In this document: one piece after another, positions 52,320-60,404 of the stretch
Numbering within the stretch: the stretch's first letter is position 1
How the letters are laid out: every line of letters starts with the position of its first letter
Assembly (NCBI RefSeq): GCF_028473665.1
Contig: NZ_CP098774.1
Span: 682,001 to 746,000 of the forward strand
Source: Sphingomonas sp. QA11
GTDB taxonomy: Bacteria; Pseudomonadota; Alphaproteobacteria; Sphingomonadales; Sphingomonadaceae
DNA length: 64,000 nucleotides
Reading direction: 5' to 3'
Position numbers and translations under genes: made by a program
The notes under the pieces: generated by a model
The model's input: only the letters and a program-made list of their open reading frames with translations
Told to the model about the DNA's origin: nothing
The model's database searches: none

Positions 52320-52632
52320 TGGTGCGGGCGGGGGGACTCGAACCCCCACAGGCCTTGCGGCCCTACGGATTTTCTTACCAGCTACGGCTTTCGCCGCCGC
52401 CCGCTCGGGCGTTTGTGGTCTGGACTATCCCTTCACCGTGCTCCGCCTGGCGGAGGGTAGGTGCTGCCCGTCTAGTCTCTACACCTTCCCGCCGGGCACC
52501 TGTCCCGTCGGGCTTGGCTCGGGATTGCCATCTTACAGGGTTCCCCGAATTTGAGCAGTTCTACATCGCGGGTTTCCCCGCGAGCACTCAAGTCTTTAAG
52601 TCCGGTGCGTCTACCAATTTCGCCACGCCCGC
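52320..52632 (-). tRNA. tRNA-Leu(UAA) interrupted by a group I intron
   Basis: The 5-prime exon (52632-52598, 35 nt) gives acceptor GCGGGCG, D-arm GCG..CGC and anticodon stem CCGGA with loop CUU. The 3-prime exon (52373-52320) supplies AAAA, UCCG, a long variable arm GGGCC-GCAA-GGCCU, T-arm GGGGG-UUCGAGU-CCCCC, acceptor CGCCCGC, A73 and encoded CCA. Joined, the loop reads CU-UAA-AA, so the anticodon is UAA. The large variable arm confirms class II. Pair 27-43 is a C-U mismatch. The intron splits the anticodon between U34 and A35. It lies 51 nt after ihfB. Confidence 0.9.
52374..52597 (-). ncRNA. group I self-splicing intron (224 nt, no ORF)
   Basis: The intron starts after U34, where exon ACUU pairs with intron GAGU, giving the U-G wobble of P1, and ends with G before AAAA. 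Conserved core segments are in order: AAUUCGGGGAACCC (P4/J), GGCAAUCCCGAGCCAAGCC (P5/P4-prime with the J8/P6 A-rich features), AGAGACUAGACGGGC (P3/P7 strand, about 52467-52481) and GGGAUAGUCC (P7 partner, about 52421-52430). This pattern equals the IC3-type introns of cyanobacterial tRNA-Leu(UAA). No homing endonuclease is encoded. Confidence 0.9.
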
Positions 52633-52683
52633 ATGGCTTGCGACGAAGCGCAGGGAAGGGCGGGTGTCAACCCGCGGCGGCCG

Positions 52684-52962
52684 TCACACGTTCAATCGAA
52701 CGCGCATTTCCTTGCCTGGCTTGAAATAAGGGACGCGCTTGGCGTCGACCTCGACCACTTCGCCGGTGCGCGGGTTGCGGCCGATACGGGCATCGCGAGC
52801 CCGGGTGGAGAAGGCGCCGAATCCACGGAGTTCGACGCGGCCGCCCGTTGCGAGGCGCTTCGAAATTTCGTCGAAGAAGGTAGTCACGATCGCCTCGACG
52901 TCGCGCATGGCCAGATCGGGATTGTCGGCGGCAAGCATCTCGACAAGTTCGGAACGGATCAT
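52684..52962 (-). CDS. ihfB: integration host factor beta subunit
   Basis: 92 residues of the HU/IHF family. The start is [10 protein letters not shown] and the DNA-intercalating arm has [12 protein letters not shown] with the conserved Pro. C-terminal [13 protein letters not shown] is IHF-type. It forms a heterodimer with IhfA to bend DNA. It closes the conserved aroA-cmk-rpsA-ihfB cluster, lying about 220 bases after rpsA with a terminator between. Confidence 0.95.
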   Translation of the reverse strand: MIRSELVEMLAADNPDLAMRDVEAIVTTFFDEISKRLATGGRVELRGFGAFSTRARDARIGRNPRTGEVVEVDAKRVPYFKPGKEMRVRLNV

Positions 52963-53127
52963 GGCGTCAGCGACTCCTTAAAACCGAAACCACCGGGCGA
53001 CCATCGGTGCCCGATCTCCCCCACTGACGATCATTCCCGGCTTCTGTCCGGTTCGGAACAAATGACCGCCCGATCCTTGCCTATATCAAGCGTAAACCGC
53101 CGAATAGGATCGAATCGACTCAAATTT

Positions 53128-53181
53128 GCAAAAAAAGCGCCATTTCCGGGCAGGCGGGACGATGCCGCCCGCCCGGAATGG
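53128..53181 (-). terminator. strong terminator after rpsA
   Basis: On the minus strand CCATTCCGGGCgGGCGG pairs with CCGCCtGCCCGGAAATGG around the loop, followed by GCGC then TTTTTTT. It starts four bases past the rpsA stop and separates rpsA from ihfB. Confidence 0.85.
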
Positions 53182-53184
53182 TTC

Positions 53185-54912
53185 TTACTTCTTGGTCTCG
53201 CTGCTGCGCGCCTTGAGCGCCTCACCGAGGATGTCGCCCAGCGACGCGCCCGAGTCGGACGAGCCATACTGCGCAACTGCCTGCTTCTCTTCGGAGATCT
53301 GCATCGCCTTGATCGAGAAGGTCGGCTTCTTGGAACGGTCGAAACCGGTGACCATCGCGTCGAACTTCTGGGCGACCTGGAAACGCTCCGGACGCTGCTC
53401 GTCGCGGTCGCGGCCGAGATCGGTGCGCTTGATGAAGCCGGTCGCGCCATCGTCGCCGACCTGGACCTCGAGGCCCGCGTCGCGGACTTCGAGAACGGTG
53501 ACCGTGACGATCGCGTTCTTGTTGAGGCTCGAACCGCCGCCGCTCGATGTGACCGCGCCGCCGGCTGCCGGGGCGCCACGCTCAAGCTGCTTCATGCCGA
53601 GCGAGATACGCTCCTTTTCGGCATCGATGTCGAGCACGATGGCCTGAACCATCTCGCCCTTGCGGTGCAGGTTGAGTGCGTCCTCGCCCGAAACGCCCCA
53701 GGCGATGTCGGACATGTGGACCATGCCGTCGACGTCGTTGTCGAGACCAATGAACAGGCCGAACTCGGTGGCGTTCTTGACTTCACCCTCGACGGTCGAG
53801 CCGATTGGATGCGCTTCGGCGAAGGCCTCCCACGGGTTCGACTGGGCCTGCTTGAGACCAAGGCTGATGCGGCGCTTGTCGGGATCGACCTCAAGCACGA
53901 CGACATCGACTTCCTGCGAGGTCGAGACGATCTTGCCCGGATGCACGTTCTTCTTGGTCCAGCTCATCTCGGAGACGTGGACGAGGCCCTCGATGCCCGG
54001 CTCCAACTCGACGAACGCACCATATTCGGTGATGTTGGTTACGCGGCCCGACAGCTTGGCGCCGATCGGATACTTGGCCGCTGCGCCCTCCCACGGATCG
54101 CTCTCGAGCTGCTTCATGCCGAGCGAGATGCGCTGCGTGTCCTTGTTGATGCGGATGATCTGGACTCGGACGGTGTCGCCGATGTTCAGCACTTCGCTCG
54201 GATGGCCGACGCGCTTGTAGCTCAGGTCGGTGACGTGCAGCAGACCGTCGATGCCGCCGAGGTCGACGAACGCACCGTAATCGGTGATGTTCTTCACGAC
54301 GCCGTCGATTACCTGGCCCTCGGCCAGCGACAGGATCAGGCCCGAACGCTGCTCGGCGCGGGTCTCTTCCAGGATGGCGCGGCGCGAGACGACGATGTTG
54401 CCGCGCTTGCGATCCATCTTCAGGATCTGGAACGGCTGCGGGATGTCCATCAGCGGGGTCACGTCGCGGACCGGGCGGATATCGACCTGCGAGCCGGGCA
54501 GGAACGCCACGGCGCCGTTCAGGTCGACGGTGAAGCCGCCCTTCACGCGGCCGAAGATGACACCCTCGACTCGTGCGGTCTTGGCGAATTCGGTCTCGAG
54601 CTTGTCCCAGGCGGCTTCGCGGCGGGCGCGATCGCGCGACAGCATCGCTTCGCCGTGCACATTCTCGACTCGGTCGACATAGACTTCGACTTCGTCGCCG
54701 ACCTTCAGATCGGCCTTCTGGCCGGGCATGGCGAATTCACGGAGCGGCACGCGGCCTTCCGACTTGAGGCCCACGTCAATGACCGCGAGATCATTTTCGA
54801 TCGCGGTGACGGTGCCCTTGACGACCCGGCCTTCAAAGCCGTCTGCGTCGCCGAGCGTGGCTTCGAGGAGTGCCGCGAAATCATCGCGGGTTGGAGATGC
54901 CGAAGTGGCCAT
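53185..54912 (-). CDS. rpsA: 30S ribosomal protein S1
   Basis: 575 residues with six S1 RNA-binding repeats; motifs such as GGFTVDLNG, ITDYGAFVDLGGIDGLLH and ITEYGAFVELEPGIEGLVH mark repeats two to four. The two N-terminal repeats bind the ribosome and the rest capture mRNA. The start at 54912 (MATSASPTRDDF) is the family start. It follows cmk by 211 nt, a gap long enough for its own promoter and for autogenous control by S1 of its leader. Confidence 0.96.
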   Translation of the reverse strand: MATSASPTRDDFAALLEATLGDADGFEGRVVKGTVTAIENDLAVIDVGLKSEGRVPLREFAMPGQKADLKVGDEVEVYVDRVENVHGEAMLSRDRARREAAWDKLETEFAKTARVEGVIFGRVKGGFTVDLNGAVAFLPGSQVDIRPVRDVTPLMDIPQPFQILKMDRKRGNIVVSRRAILEETRAEQRSGLILSLAEGQVIDGVVKNITDYGAFVDLGGIDGLLHVTDLSYKRVGHPSEVLNIGDTVRVQIIRINKDTQRISLGMKQLESDPWEGAAAKYPIGAKLSGRVTNITEYGAFVELEPGIEGLVHVSEMSWTKKNVHPGKIVSTSQEVDVVVLEVDPDKRRISLGLKQAQSNPWEAFAEAHPIGSTVEGEVKNATEFGLFIGLDNDVDGMVHMSDIAWGVSGEDALNLHRKGEMVQAIVLDIDAEKERISLGMKQLERGAPAAGGAVTSSGGGSSLNKNAIVTVTVLEVRDAGLEVQVGDDGATGFIKRTDLGRDRDEQRPERFQVAQKFDAMVTGFDRSKKPTFSIKAMQISEEKQAVAQYGSSDSGASLGDILGEALKARSSETKK

Positions 54913-55123
54913 AAATTCTTGATTCCTAAACACTATGTTTCCGGCCAGCCGGTTGTTTCCGGCGGTCTTGGCCTATATGCCGCGGCGGCCGATTGCCGGT
55001 CGCGACGCCCAGCGTCCACCGCCCTCGCGAAGATCACCGACAAAGCGAAAAGGGCGCGTAAGCAGGATCGGCAAGTGCCATCCGTCCGGGATGGGTGCCG
55101 TTTCCGCTTCGCGCCTCGCCCGG

Positions 55124-55762
55124 CTAGGGTGTTTCCACCTGCGCCGCTGTCCGAGCCTCCACGAGCGCGATCGCCCGCTGGATGGCGGCGTCTATAGAGA
55201 GAAAGCTGGTGTCCAGCAAGGCGGCATCGCTGGCCGGTGCCAGGGGCGCGACGCCCCGCGTGCTGTCGCGCAGGTCGCGGGCGCGGATGTCCGCCAGGAC
55301 CCGGTCGAGGCTGACCTGCGATCCGCGCTCGCGCAGTTCGGCGTGGCGGCGCTTGGCCCGGATCATCGGGGTTGCCCGGATGAACAGCTTGGCGTCGGCC
55401 TCGGGGGCGATGACGGTGCCGATGTCGCGGCCGTCGAGCACCGCGCCACCCGGCTGGTGCGCAAAACGGCGCTGGCGATGGAACAGGGCCGCCCGCACCA
55501 GCGGATGCGCCGAAACGATCGAGGCGCATTTGCCGATCTCATCGCTGCGCAGTTCGGGATCGTCGAGCAGGTGCTCGTCGAAGTCGCAGGCAGCTACCGC
55601 GTCGGCCTCTATCGTGGGGTCGAGTTCAAGTCGCTGCACATTGGCGGCAACCGCGCGATAGAGCAGCCCGGTGTCGAGATGCGGCAGGCCGTAGCGCCTG
55701 GCGAGCGCCCGCGCGATCGTCCCCTTGCCCGATGCGGCCGGTCCGTCGACGGCGATGATCAT
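55124..55762 (-). CDS. cmk: cytidylate kinase
   Basis: 212 residues. It phosphorylates CMP and dCMP with ATP. P-loop GPAASGKGT is at residues 7-15, with [11 protein letters not shown] for substrate contacts and [19 protein letters not shown] in the core. RHAELRERG is the lid. Its ATG overlaps the aroA stop by four bases, so the two are co-translated, in the standard aroA-cmk-rpsA order. Confidence 0.96.
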   Translation of the reverse strand: MIIAVDGPAASGKGTIARALARRYGLPHLDTGLLYRAVAANVQRLELDPTIEADAVAACDFDEHLLDDPELRSDEIGKCASIVSAHPLVRAALFHRQRRFAHQPGGAVLDGRDIGTVIAPEADAKLFIRATPMIRAKRRHAELRERGSQVSLDRVLADIRARDLRDSTRGVAPLAPASDAALLDTSFLSIDAAIQRAIALVEARTAAQVETP

Positions 55763-57105
55763 GATGCTGCCACTGTTTGCGAACCCTTCAACGCGTCCAG
55801 CGTTTCGAGGAACATAGGGTAGGAAGTTGCGATGGGCGACACATCATCGATGGTAAGCGACGATTTAGCGCCGAGGCCAGCCACCGCCATGCTCATCGCG
55901 ATGCGATGGTCGAGCTGCGAGGCGATCGTTGCGCCGCCCGCGATCGGTCCGCCGCCATTGCCCTGGATCGCGGCGCCGTCCTCATATTCCTCGACCGCCA
56001 CGCCGCACGCGCCCAGCGCGTCGGCCATCGCGGTGATGCGGTCCGATTCCTTGACCCGCAGTTCATGCGCGCCGCGGGCGATCGTCCGCCCCTCCGCAAA
56101 GGCTGCAGCGACGAACAGCACCGGATATTCGTCGATCATGCTCGGCGCGAGATGGGCTGGCACCTCGATCGCCCGGAGTGGCGCGTGACGGACGCGCAGG
56201 TCGGCGACGGGCTCCCCGCCGACGATGCGCGGATTCTCCTCGACGATATCGGCGCCCATCATGCGCAGCGCCTCGAACAGGCCGGCGCGCGTAGGGTTGA
56301 GTCCGACATTCATTACCAGCACGTCGGATCCCGGAACGATCGACGCGGCGACCACGAGGAAGGCCGCGGACGAAGGATCGCCCGGCACGACGATCGATTG
56401 CGGCTTCAACTCGGCTTCGCCGACGAGGGAGATGATCCGCCCCTGATTCGTTTCCTCGACGCTCAGTTCTGCGCCGAAGCCGCGCAGCATCCGTTCGCTG
56501 TGGTCCCGGGTCGCGATCGGCTCGATCACGCGGGTGATGCCGGGCGTGTTGAGGCCGGCGAGCAGGATCGCCGACTTCACCTGCGCCGATGCGACCGGCA
56601 ACGTATAGTCGATCGGCACCGCCGGGTTCAGCCCGCGCACCATCAGCGGCAGGCGCCCGCCCGGACTCGACGTGAAGTCGGCGCCCATGCGTGACAGCGG
56701 TTCGATCACGCGGCCCATCGGCCGCTTCGACAGCGAGGCGTCCCCGGTGAAGGTGGTGGTAATCGGGTGGCTCGCGACCAGCCCCATCAGCAGCCGCGTC
56801 GAGGTGCCCGAATTGCCCATGTCGAACGCGGTTTCCGGCTGGAGCAGTCCGCCGACGCCGACGCCGTTTACAGTCCAGATGCCGTCGCTACCGCGCTGGA
56901 TATCGGCGCCCATCGCCCGCATTGCGGCGGCAGTGGCAAGAACGTCCTCGCCCTCAAGCAGGCCTTCGATCCGGCTTTCGCCGACCGCGAGCGCCGACAG
57001 CATCAGCGATCTGTGGCTGATCGATTTGTCGCCAGGCACGGCGACGGTGCCGTGCAGCGGGCCGGAGGGGAGGATTTCGAGCGGGCGGGGCAGGGGGTGC
57101 GGCAT
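55759..57105 (-). CDS. aroA: 5-enolpyruvylshikimate-3-phosphate synthase
   Basis: 448 residues. It adds enolpyruvyl from PEP to shikimate 3-phosphate. The start at 57105 is preferred ([17 protein letters not shown]). Landmarks: [29 protein letters not shown] with the nearby [17 protein letters not shown] and RVKESDRI. Substrate Lys, Arg and Asp residues are present. It heads the operon; the divergent gene at 57206 is 100 nt away. Confidence 0.96.
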   Translation of the reverse strand: MPHPLPRPLEILPSGPLHGTVAVPGDKSISHRSLMLSALAVGESRIEGLLEGEDVLATAAAMRAMGADIQRGSDGIWTVNGVGVGGLLQPETAFDMGNSGTSTRLLMGLVASHPITTTFTGDASLSKRPMGRVIEPLSRMGADFTSSPGGRLPLMVRGLNPAVPIDYTLPVASAQVKSAILLAGLNTPGITRVIEPIATRDHSERMLRGFGAELSVEETNQGRIISLVGEAELKPQSIVVPGDPSSAAFLVVAASIVPGSDVLVMNVGLNPTRAGLFEALRMMGADIVEENPRIVGGEPVADLRVRHAPLRAIEVPAHLAPSMIDEYPVLFVAAAFAEGRTIARGAHELRVKESDRITAMADALGACGVAVEEYEDGAAIQGNGGGPIAGGATIASQLDHRIAMSMAVAGLGAKSSLTIDDVSPIATSYPMFLETLDALKGSQTVAAS

Positions 57106-57205
57106 TGGCGCGGGCTTTTGACAGTGCGCTTGCGCTATGGCAAGGCGCGCCCCACTTTGCGGGCCATCTCGCAAAACTCCCATTTCTTCGAAAGGTCGAA
57201 TCGGC

Positions 57206-57526
57206 ATGATCAAGCCGGAATGGGGCACGAAACGGTCGTGTCCGAAATGCGCAACGCGCTTCTACGATCTCGGCAAGGACGATCCGATCACCTGCATCGA
57301 ATGCGGGTCGACCTGGGTGCCCGAGCCGATTCTGAAATCCAAGCAGCCTCTGCCGTTCGACGCGCCGAAGCCCGAACTCGTCAAGAAGGATGCTGACCTG
57401 GTCGGCGACGACGATGAGGATATCGACACCGGTGAAGATGAGGAGCCCTCGCCCGACGACGAGGTCGATCTCGGCGGCGACGACGATCTCGGCGTTGAAG
57501 CGCCGACGGACGAAGACGAGCATTGA
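57206..57526 (+). CDS. TIGR02300 (FYDLN acid domain) protein
   Basis: 106 residues. The N-terminal zinc-ribbon-like part has [22 protein letters not shown], whose FYDLN-type motif names the family, with four Cys in two CxxC pairs. The C-terminal half is a very acidic tail of Asp and Glu. It is widespread in alphaproteobacteria and of unknown function, perhaps nucleic-acid or protein binding. It is divergent from aroA. Confidence 0.88.
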   Translation: MIKPEWGTKRSCPKCATRFYDLGKDDPITCIECGSTWVPEPILKSKQPLPFDAPKPELVKKDADLVGDDDEDIDTGEDEEPSPDDEVDLGGDDDLGVEAPTDEDEH

Positions 57527-57675
57527 TCGCATGAAACGGGGCGCTTCGGCTTCGGCCGGGGCGTCCCATTGAATTTTGTTTGAAAAATCGACCGGCATGA
57601 TGATCACACCGCTTGCCAAGGTCGCGTCGCCTAGGTAGGGGCGACGCCTTCGCGGGGTTCCAGGCCCGCGGCGAT

Positions 57676-57751
57676 GGGGCCGTAGCTCAGCTGGGAGAGC
57701 GCTGCAATGGCATTGCAGAGGTCAGGGGTTCGATCCCCCTCGGCTCCACCA
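57676..57751 (+). tRNA. tRNA-Ala(GGC)
   Basis: 76 nt including encoded CCA. Acceptor GGGGCCG pairs with CGGCUCC and has the G3-U70 identity pair of tRNA-Ala. D-arm GCUC..GAGC, anticodon loop AUGGCAU reading GGC, T-arm GGGG-UUCGAUC-CCCC. It ends 70 nt before the end of the minus-strand lasso-type operon. Confidence 0.95.
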
Positions 57752-57820
57752 ATCTCCCAGAGAGATTGCATTATTCCCGCGAACGGACGCTGTCAGGCGG
57801 ACTCATCTTCAGGCAGATCG

Positions 57821-59050
57821 TTACTTCGGCTCGCGCGGGAATCGCCGTTGGCGGTCGAGATGGACGCGCAGGCGATTGGTCCGCGTCATTGAGCGGCGGA
57901 TATCATCCTTGTTGATCATCCAGGAAAGAAGCACGGCGCTCTTGCCGCGCGATATTGCACGAAAGCGAACTACATAGGAGCGCAGGTCGCCCCAGAGCCC
58001 CTGATCGGGCCGGCCATATCGAGTTCGCACTTCGAGCCTCGGCGGCACAAGTCCTCTCAGCAATGTTCCGCAGCGCGCGCGCCATCCGGATTCGCCGGCC
58101 AGCGCCTGGCCTAGCCGGGCGCCGACAATGGTCGTGGATCCGGAATAGAGGCCCAGCGATGCCAGTCCTTCGGGCAGTAGCGTGGTCGTGGCTGGATCGG
58201 CGGCACCGTCGAGGAGATGTCGCGTGGGCACACCGAGTGTTTGCGTGACCAGATGAAGCGTGAGTCGAACCGTATCGGTCAGCGCCCATGCTTCGGCGCG
58301 CGTGTCGATGATCCTCCAATCCAGCGGCAACGCGGGATGGTCGAGCAGCTCGGCGATATCCCACAGGCTCGTCAGCGGCGCCTCGAAGAGATGGTGCTGC
58401 AGGTGCAGGCAGAGATATAGAAACAAATCCTCCGGCGCCATCATCCGGGCGCCCGGGGGGAGCGCGTCATGAGCCAGGCTGCGCGACCAGATTCCGGCTA
58501 TGTCGATCAGGGCGCCATGCCTGTCGCCCGCCAGCCGCCAATGGAGCTCGAGCGGAAGCTGGTTCGGGTTCGGCGTCGTATAAATAAGGTGGTGTTGCCA
58601 ATCGGCCGACCGCATGGCGGCATCCGGTACGGCCGCCGCGTTGAAGCCGAGAGTGACGAGACTGGCATGATAGGCCATCGCGTCCTCGTCCTTCACCAGG
58701 AAGTCCACGTCGCCCATCTGACGATGCCCGAGATTGCCATACAGGCGATCGGCAAGGTCGATGCCCTTCAGCAGCAGCATCGGGCGCCCGGTCGCGGCAA
58801 TGGCTTCCGCCACCAGGCTGCGCGCCTGCAACGTCCTTGCTGCCACCGCCATGCCATGGGCACGCAACCGCGCGGCAAATGGTGCCGGCGGCTGGAGGCG
58901 GGCGCGACGTAACCGGCGAGCGAGCAACGAGAGGCCGGCGCCTCGCTCGACCAGTGCGAACAGGTCGGGCCAATCTGCGTCGGTCAGCCCGGCAAGCCGC
59001 CGATCGCCTTCCGAATCCCAGCGTAGACAGCGAAGCGCTGCCCCCGGCAT
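57821..59050 (-). CDS. nucleotidyltransferase-family protein of a lasso-type cluster
   Basis: About 409 residues. The ATG at 59050 has AGAAGG eight bases upstream; GTG 59071 is the longest start. The nucleotidyltransferase-like (NTP_transf_5) core shows PMLLLKGIDLADRLYG and HRQMGDVDFLV, where DVD supplies two metal-binding Asp. Proteins of this family occur in lasso peptide clusters, and a relative in the pseudomycoidin system has been reported to modify the peptide. It lies 31 nt after the PqqD-like gene in the same operon. A role in tailoring the lasso peptide is likely but unproven. Confidence 0.82.
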   Translation of the reverse strand: MPGAALRCLRWDSEGDRRLAGLTDADWPDLFALVERGAGLSLLARRLRRARLQPPAPFAARLRAHGMAVAARTLQARSLVAEAIAATGRPMLLLKGIDLADRLYGNLGHRQMGDVDFLVKDEDAMAYHASLVTLGFNAAAVPDAAMRSADWQHHLIYTTPNPNQLPLELHWRLAGDRHGALIDIAGIWSRSLAHDALPPGARMMAPEDLFLYLCLHLQHHLFEAPLTSLWDIAELLDHPALPLDWRIIDTRAEAWALTDTVRLTLHLVTQTLGVPTRHLLDGAADPATTTLLPEGLASLGLYSGSTTIVGARLGQALAGESGWRARCGTLLRGLVPPRLEVRTRYGRPDQGLWGDLRSYVVRFRAISRGKSAVLLSWMINKDDIRRSMTRTNRLRVHLDRQRRFPREPK

Positions 59051-59081
59051 GGCCATATCCTTCTCCGACACGAAAACGGAT

Positions 59082-59378
59082 TCAGGCGGCGATACGTATC
59101 AGGGATTGGTCGGCCAGCTCGTGCAGGAAGGCGGTGACATCCTCCGCGATCCGATCGGCACCGGCGCGATACCGTCGCGCGAGGGTGTCGCAGAGACCGC
59201 TGACGGTCGTCGGGGTCGCGATCCTTTCCCAGATCTCGCGGCCGATGTGGTCGAGTCCGATGTAGCGGCCCGTCGCGATGTTGAGGATGACGAGGTCATC
59301 GTCAACGCCGGTTGCCGGCAGGGACGAATCGCGGACGACGACCGTGCCCAGGCCAATCGGCCGGTATTGCTGTTCCAC
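59082..59378 (-). CDS. PqqD-like RiPP recognition element protein (lasso B1 type)
   Basis: 98 residues from a GTG. The PqqD fold shows GLGTVVVRDSSLPATGV, VILNIATGRYIGLDHIGREIW and a C-terminal helix ending ELADQSLIRI. In lasso peptide systems the separate B1 protein binds the leader peptide through its beta strand and presents it to the peptidase and cyclase. The usual partner B2 (transglutaminase-like leader peptidase) is not next to it, although in most such operons it is. Confidence 0.88.
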   Translation of the reverse strand: MEQQYRPIGLGTVVVRDSSLPATGVDDDLVILNIATGRYIGLDHIGREIWERIATPTTVSGLCDTLARRYRAGADRIAEDVTAFLHELADQSLIRIAA

Positions 59379-59493
59379 CTTCTCGACCCCTTTTATGCTC
59401 TGTGCCAGCCTGTGGGCTCAGGGGGCCGTAACGTTGCTTTCCTATCCTATCAAGGCGGAGAGGTTCGGCCCGATCGCCCGATGCGGCGGGCTA

Positions 59494-60381
59494 TCAATCA
59501 GCCATGATCGCCGCCAGGACCCTGTCCATCGTCCAGTCCGTATCGGGGCGCGTGATGCGCAGCATCTCGACGCTCTGCAGCGCCCGCGACACGAGCATGG
59601 CGCGAGCCGCGATCGCCTCGATCAGATAGGGGCCGTAGACGCTGTGGATCAGCAGAGGCAGCTTGGCGCGGCCCGTCACCCGCTCGATCCGCACGGCCGG
59701 CACCGGCCCGCGCTCGAGATGAATGATCCTATGGAGCCGCCGCGGCGGCCTGACCGGCGCGACAAACGCCGGCACTGCCATCTTCATCCTGTGCCACGCG
59801 TTGCGCGCCAGTCCCCGGCTGTCGAGCGCCAGGGCATCCGAGGCCTCTTCGAATAGGTGGACGTGCCGTGCGCCGGCGGGGACCTCAATGATTTCCGTCC
59901 GATCAAGGCTCAGGGCGCTGACGTCGTCGGTGTGCAGTGGCCAGCCGAGGCGGGTCATCGCGGCTGCGGTGGTCGATTTCCCCGCCCCGGAATCGCCGCA
60001 GACCAGCACCACCCCATCCGGCGAGACCACGCCTGATGCATGCAACACCAGCAGATCGCGCTGGCGCAGCAAAGCGGCCAGCATGGGGTTGAGCAGCACG
60101 TGCCGGAACAGCGCCTCGTCGCATTGCGGTCCGCGCTCGAACAGGATGCGGTTGCCATGCTCCGCGAGGAATTGACCGGCACCGGGCCCGGCACGCATCA
60201 GATAGGCATTCGGTGAAGCTTCGTGAGTCGCGTCGCGCACGCGGGCATCATCGAGCGCGGGCGGCACATGGCCCTCGCATATCATGACATCGGGGATCGC
60301 TCCGGGGTTGGCGACAGCAAGTTCGTCGCAAGCGAACGGCAGGGAAAGAACCAGCCCATGGGCAAGGTGAAGATGAGACAT
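59494..60381 (-). CDS. HPr kinase-like protein of lasso-type cluster
   Basis: 295 residues. The P-loop GDSGAGKST lies at 129-137, followed by LHTDDVSAL as a Walker-B-like acidic segment, and the fold is that of the HPr serine kinase C-terminal domain. In paeninodin-type clusters such kinases phosphorylate a Ser at the C-terminus of the precursor. Here the predicted precursor has a Ser three residues from its end. It sits between the cyclase and PqqD genes. Whether it phosphorylates that Ser is inference. Confidence 0.88.
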   Translation of the reverse strand: MSHLHLAHGLVLSLPFACDELAVANPGAIPDVMICEGHVPPALDDARVRDATHEASPNAYLMRAGPGAGQFLAEHGNRILFERGPQCDEALFRHVLLNPMLAALLRQRDLLVLHASGVVSPDGVVLVCGDSGAGKSTTAAAMTRLGWPLHTDDVSALSLDRTEIIEVPAGARHVHLFEEASDALALDSRGLARNAWHRMKMAVPAFVAPVRPPRRLHRIIHLERGPVPAVRIERVTGRAKLPLLIHSVYGPYLIEAIAARAMLVSRALQSVEMLRITRPDTDWTMDRVLAAIMAD

Positions 60382-60404
60382 GCTTCCGCTTCCCCGCGCC
60401 CGTT

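Noticed and set aside
52188..52729. Plus-strand open frames across the tRNA-Leu region
   Set aside because: The region is fully explained by a minus-strand tRNA with a group I intron.
52633..55197. An 854-codon plus-strand open frame opposite ihfB and rpsA
   Set aside because: It mirrors rpsA codons and crosses gene boundaries; the ribosomal protein is certain.
57676..57751. tRNA-Ala 3-prime end as an attachment site for the lasso cluster
   Set aside because: I found no second copy of its 3-prime end up to 64000, so there is no direct support for integration.
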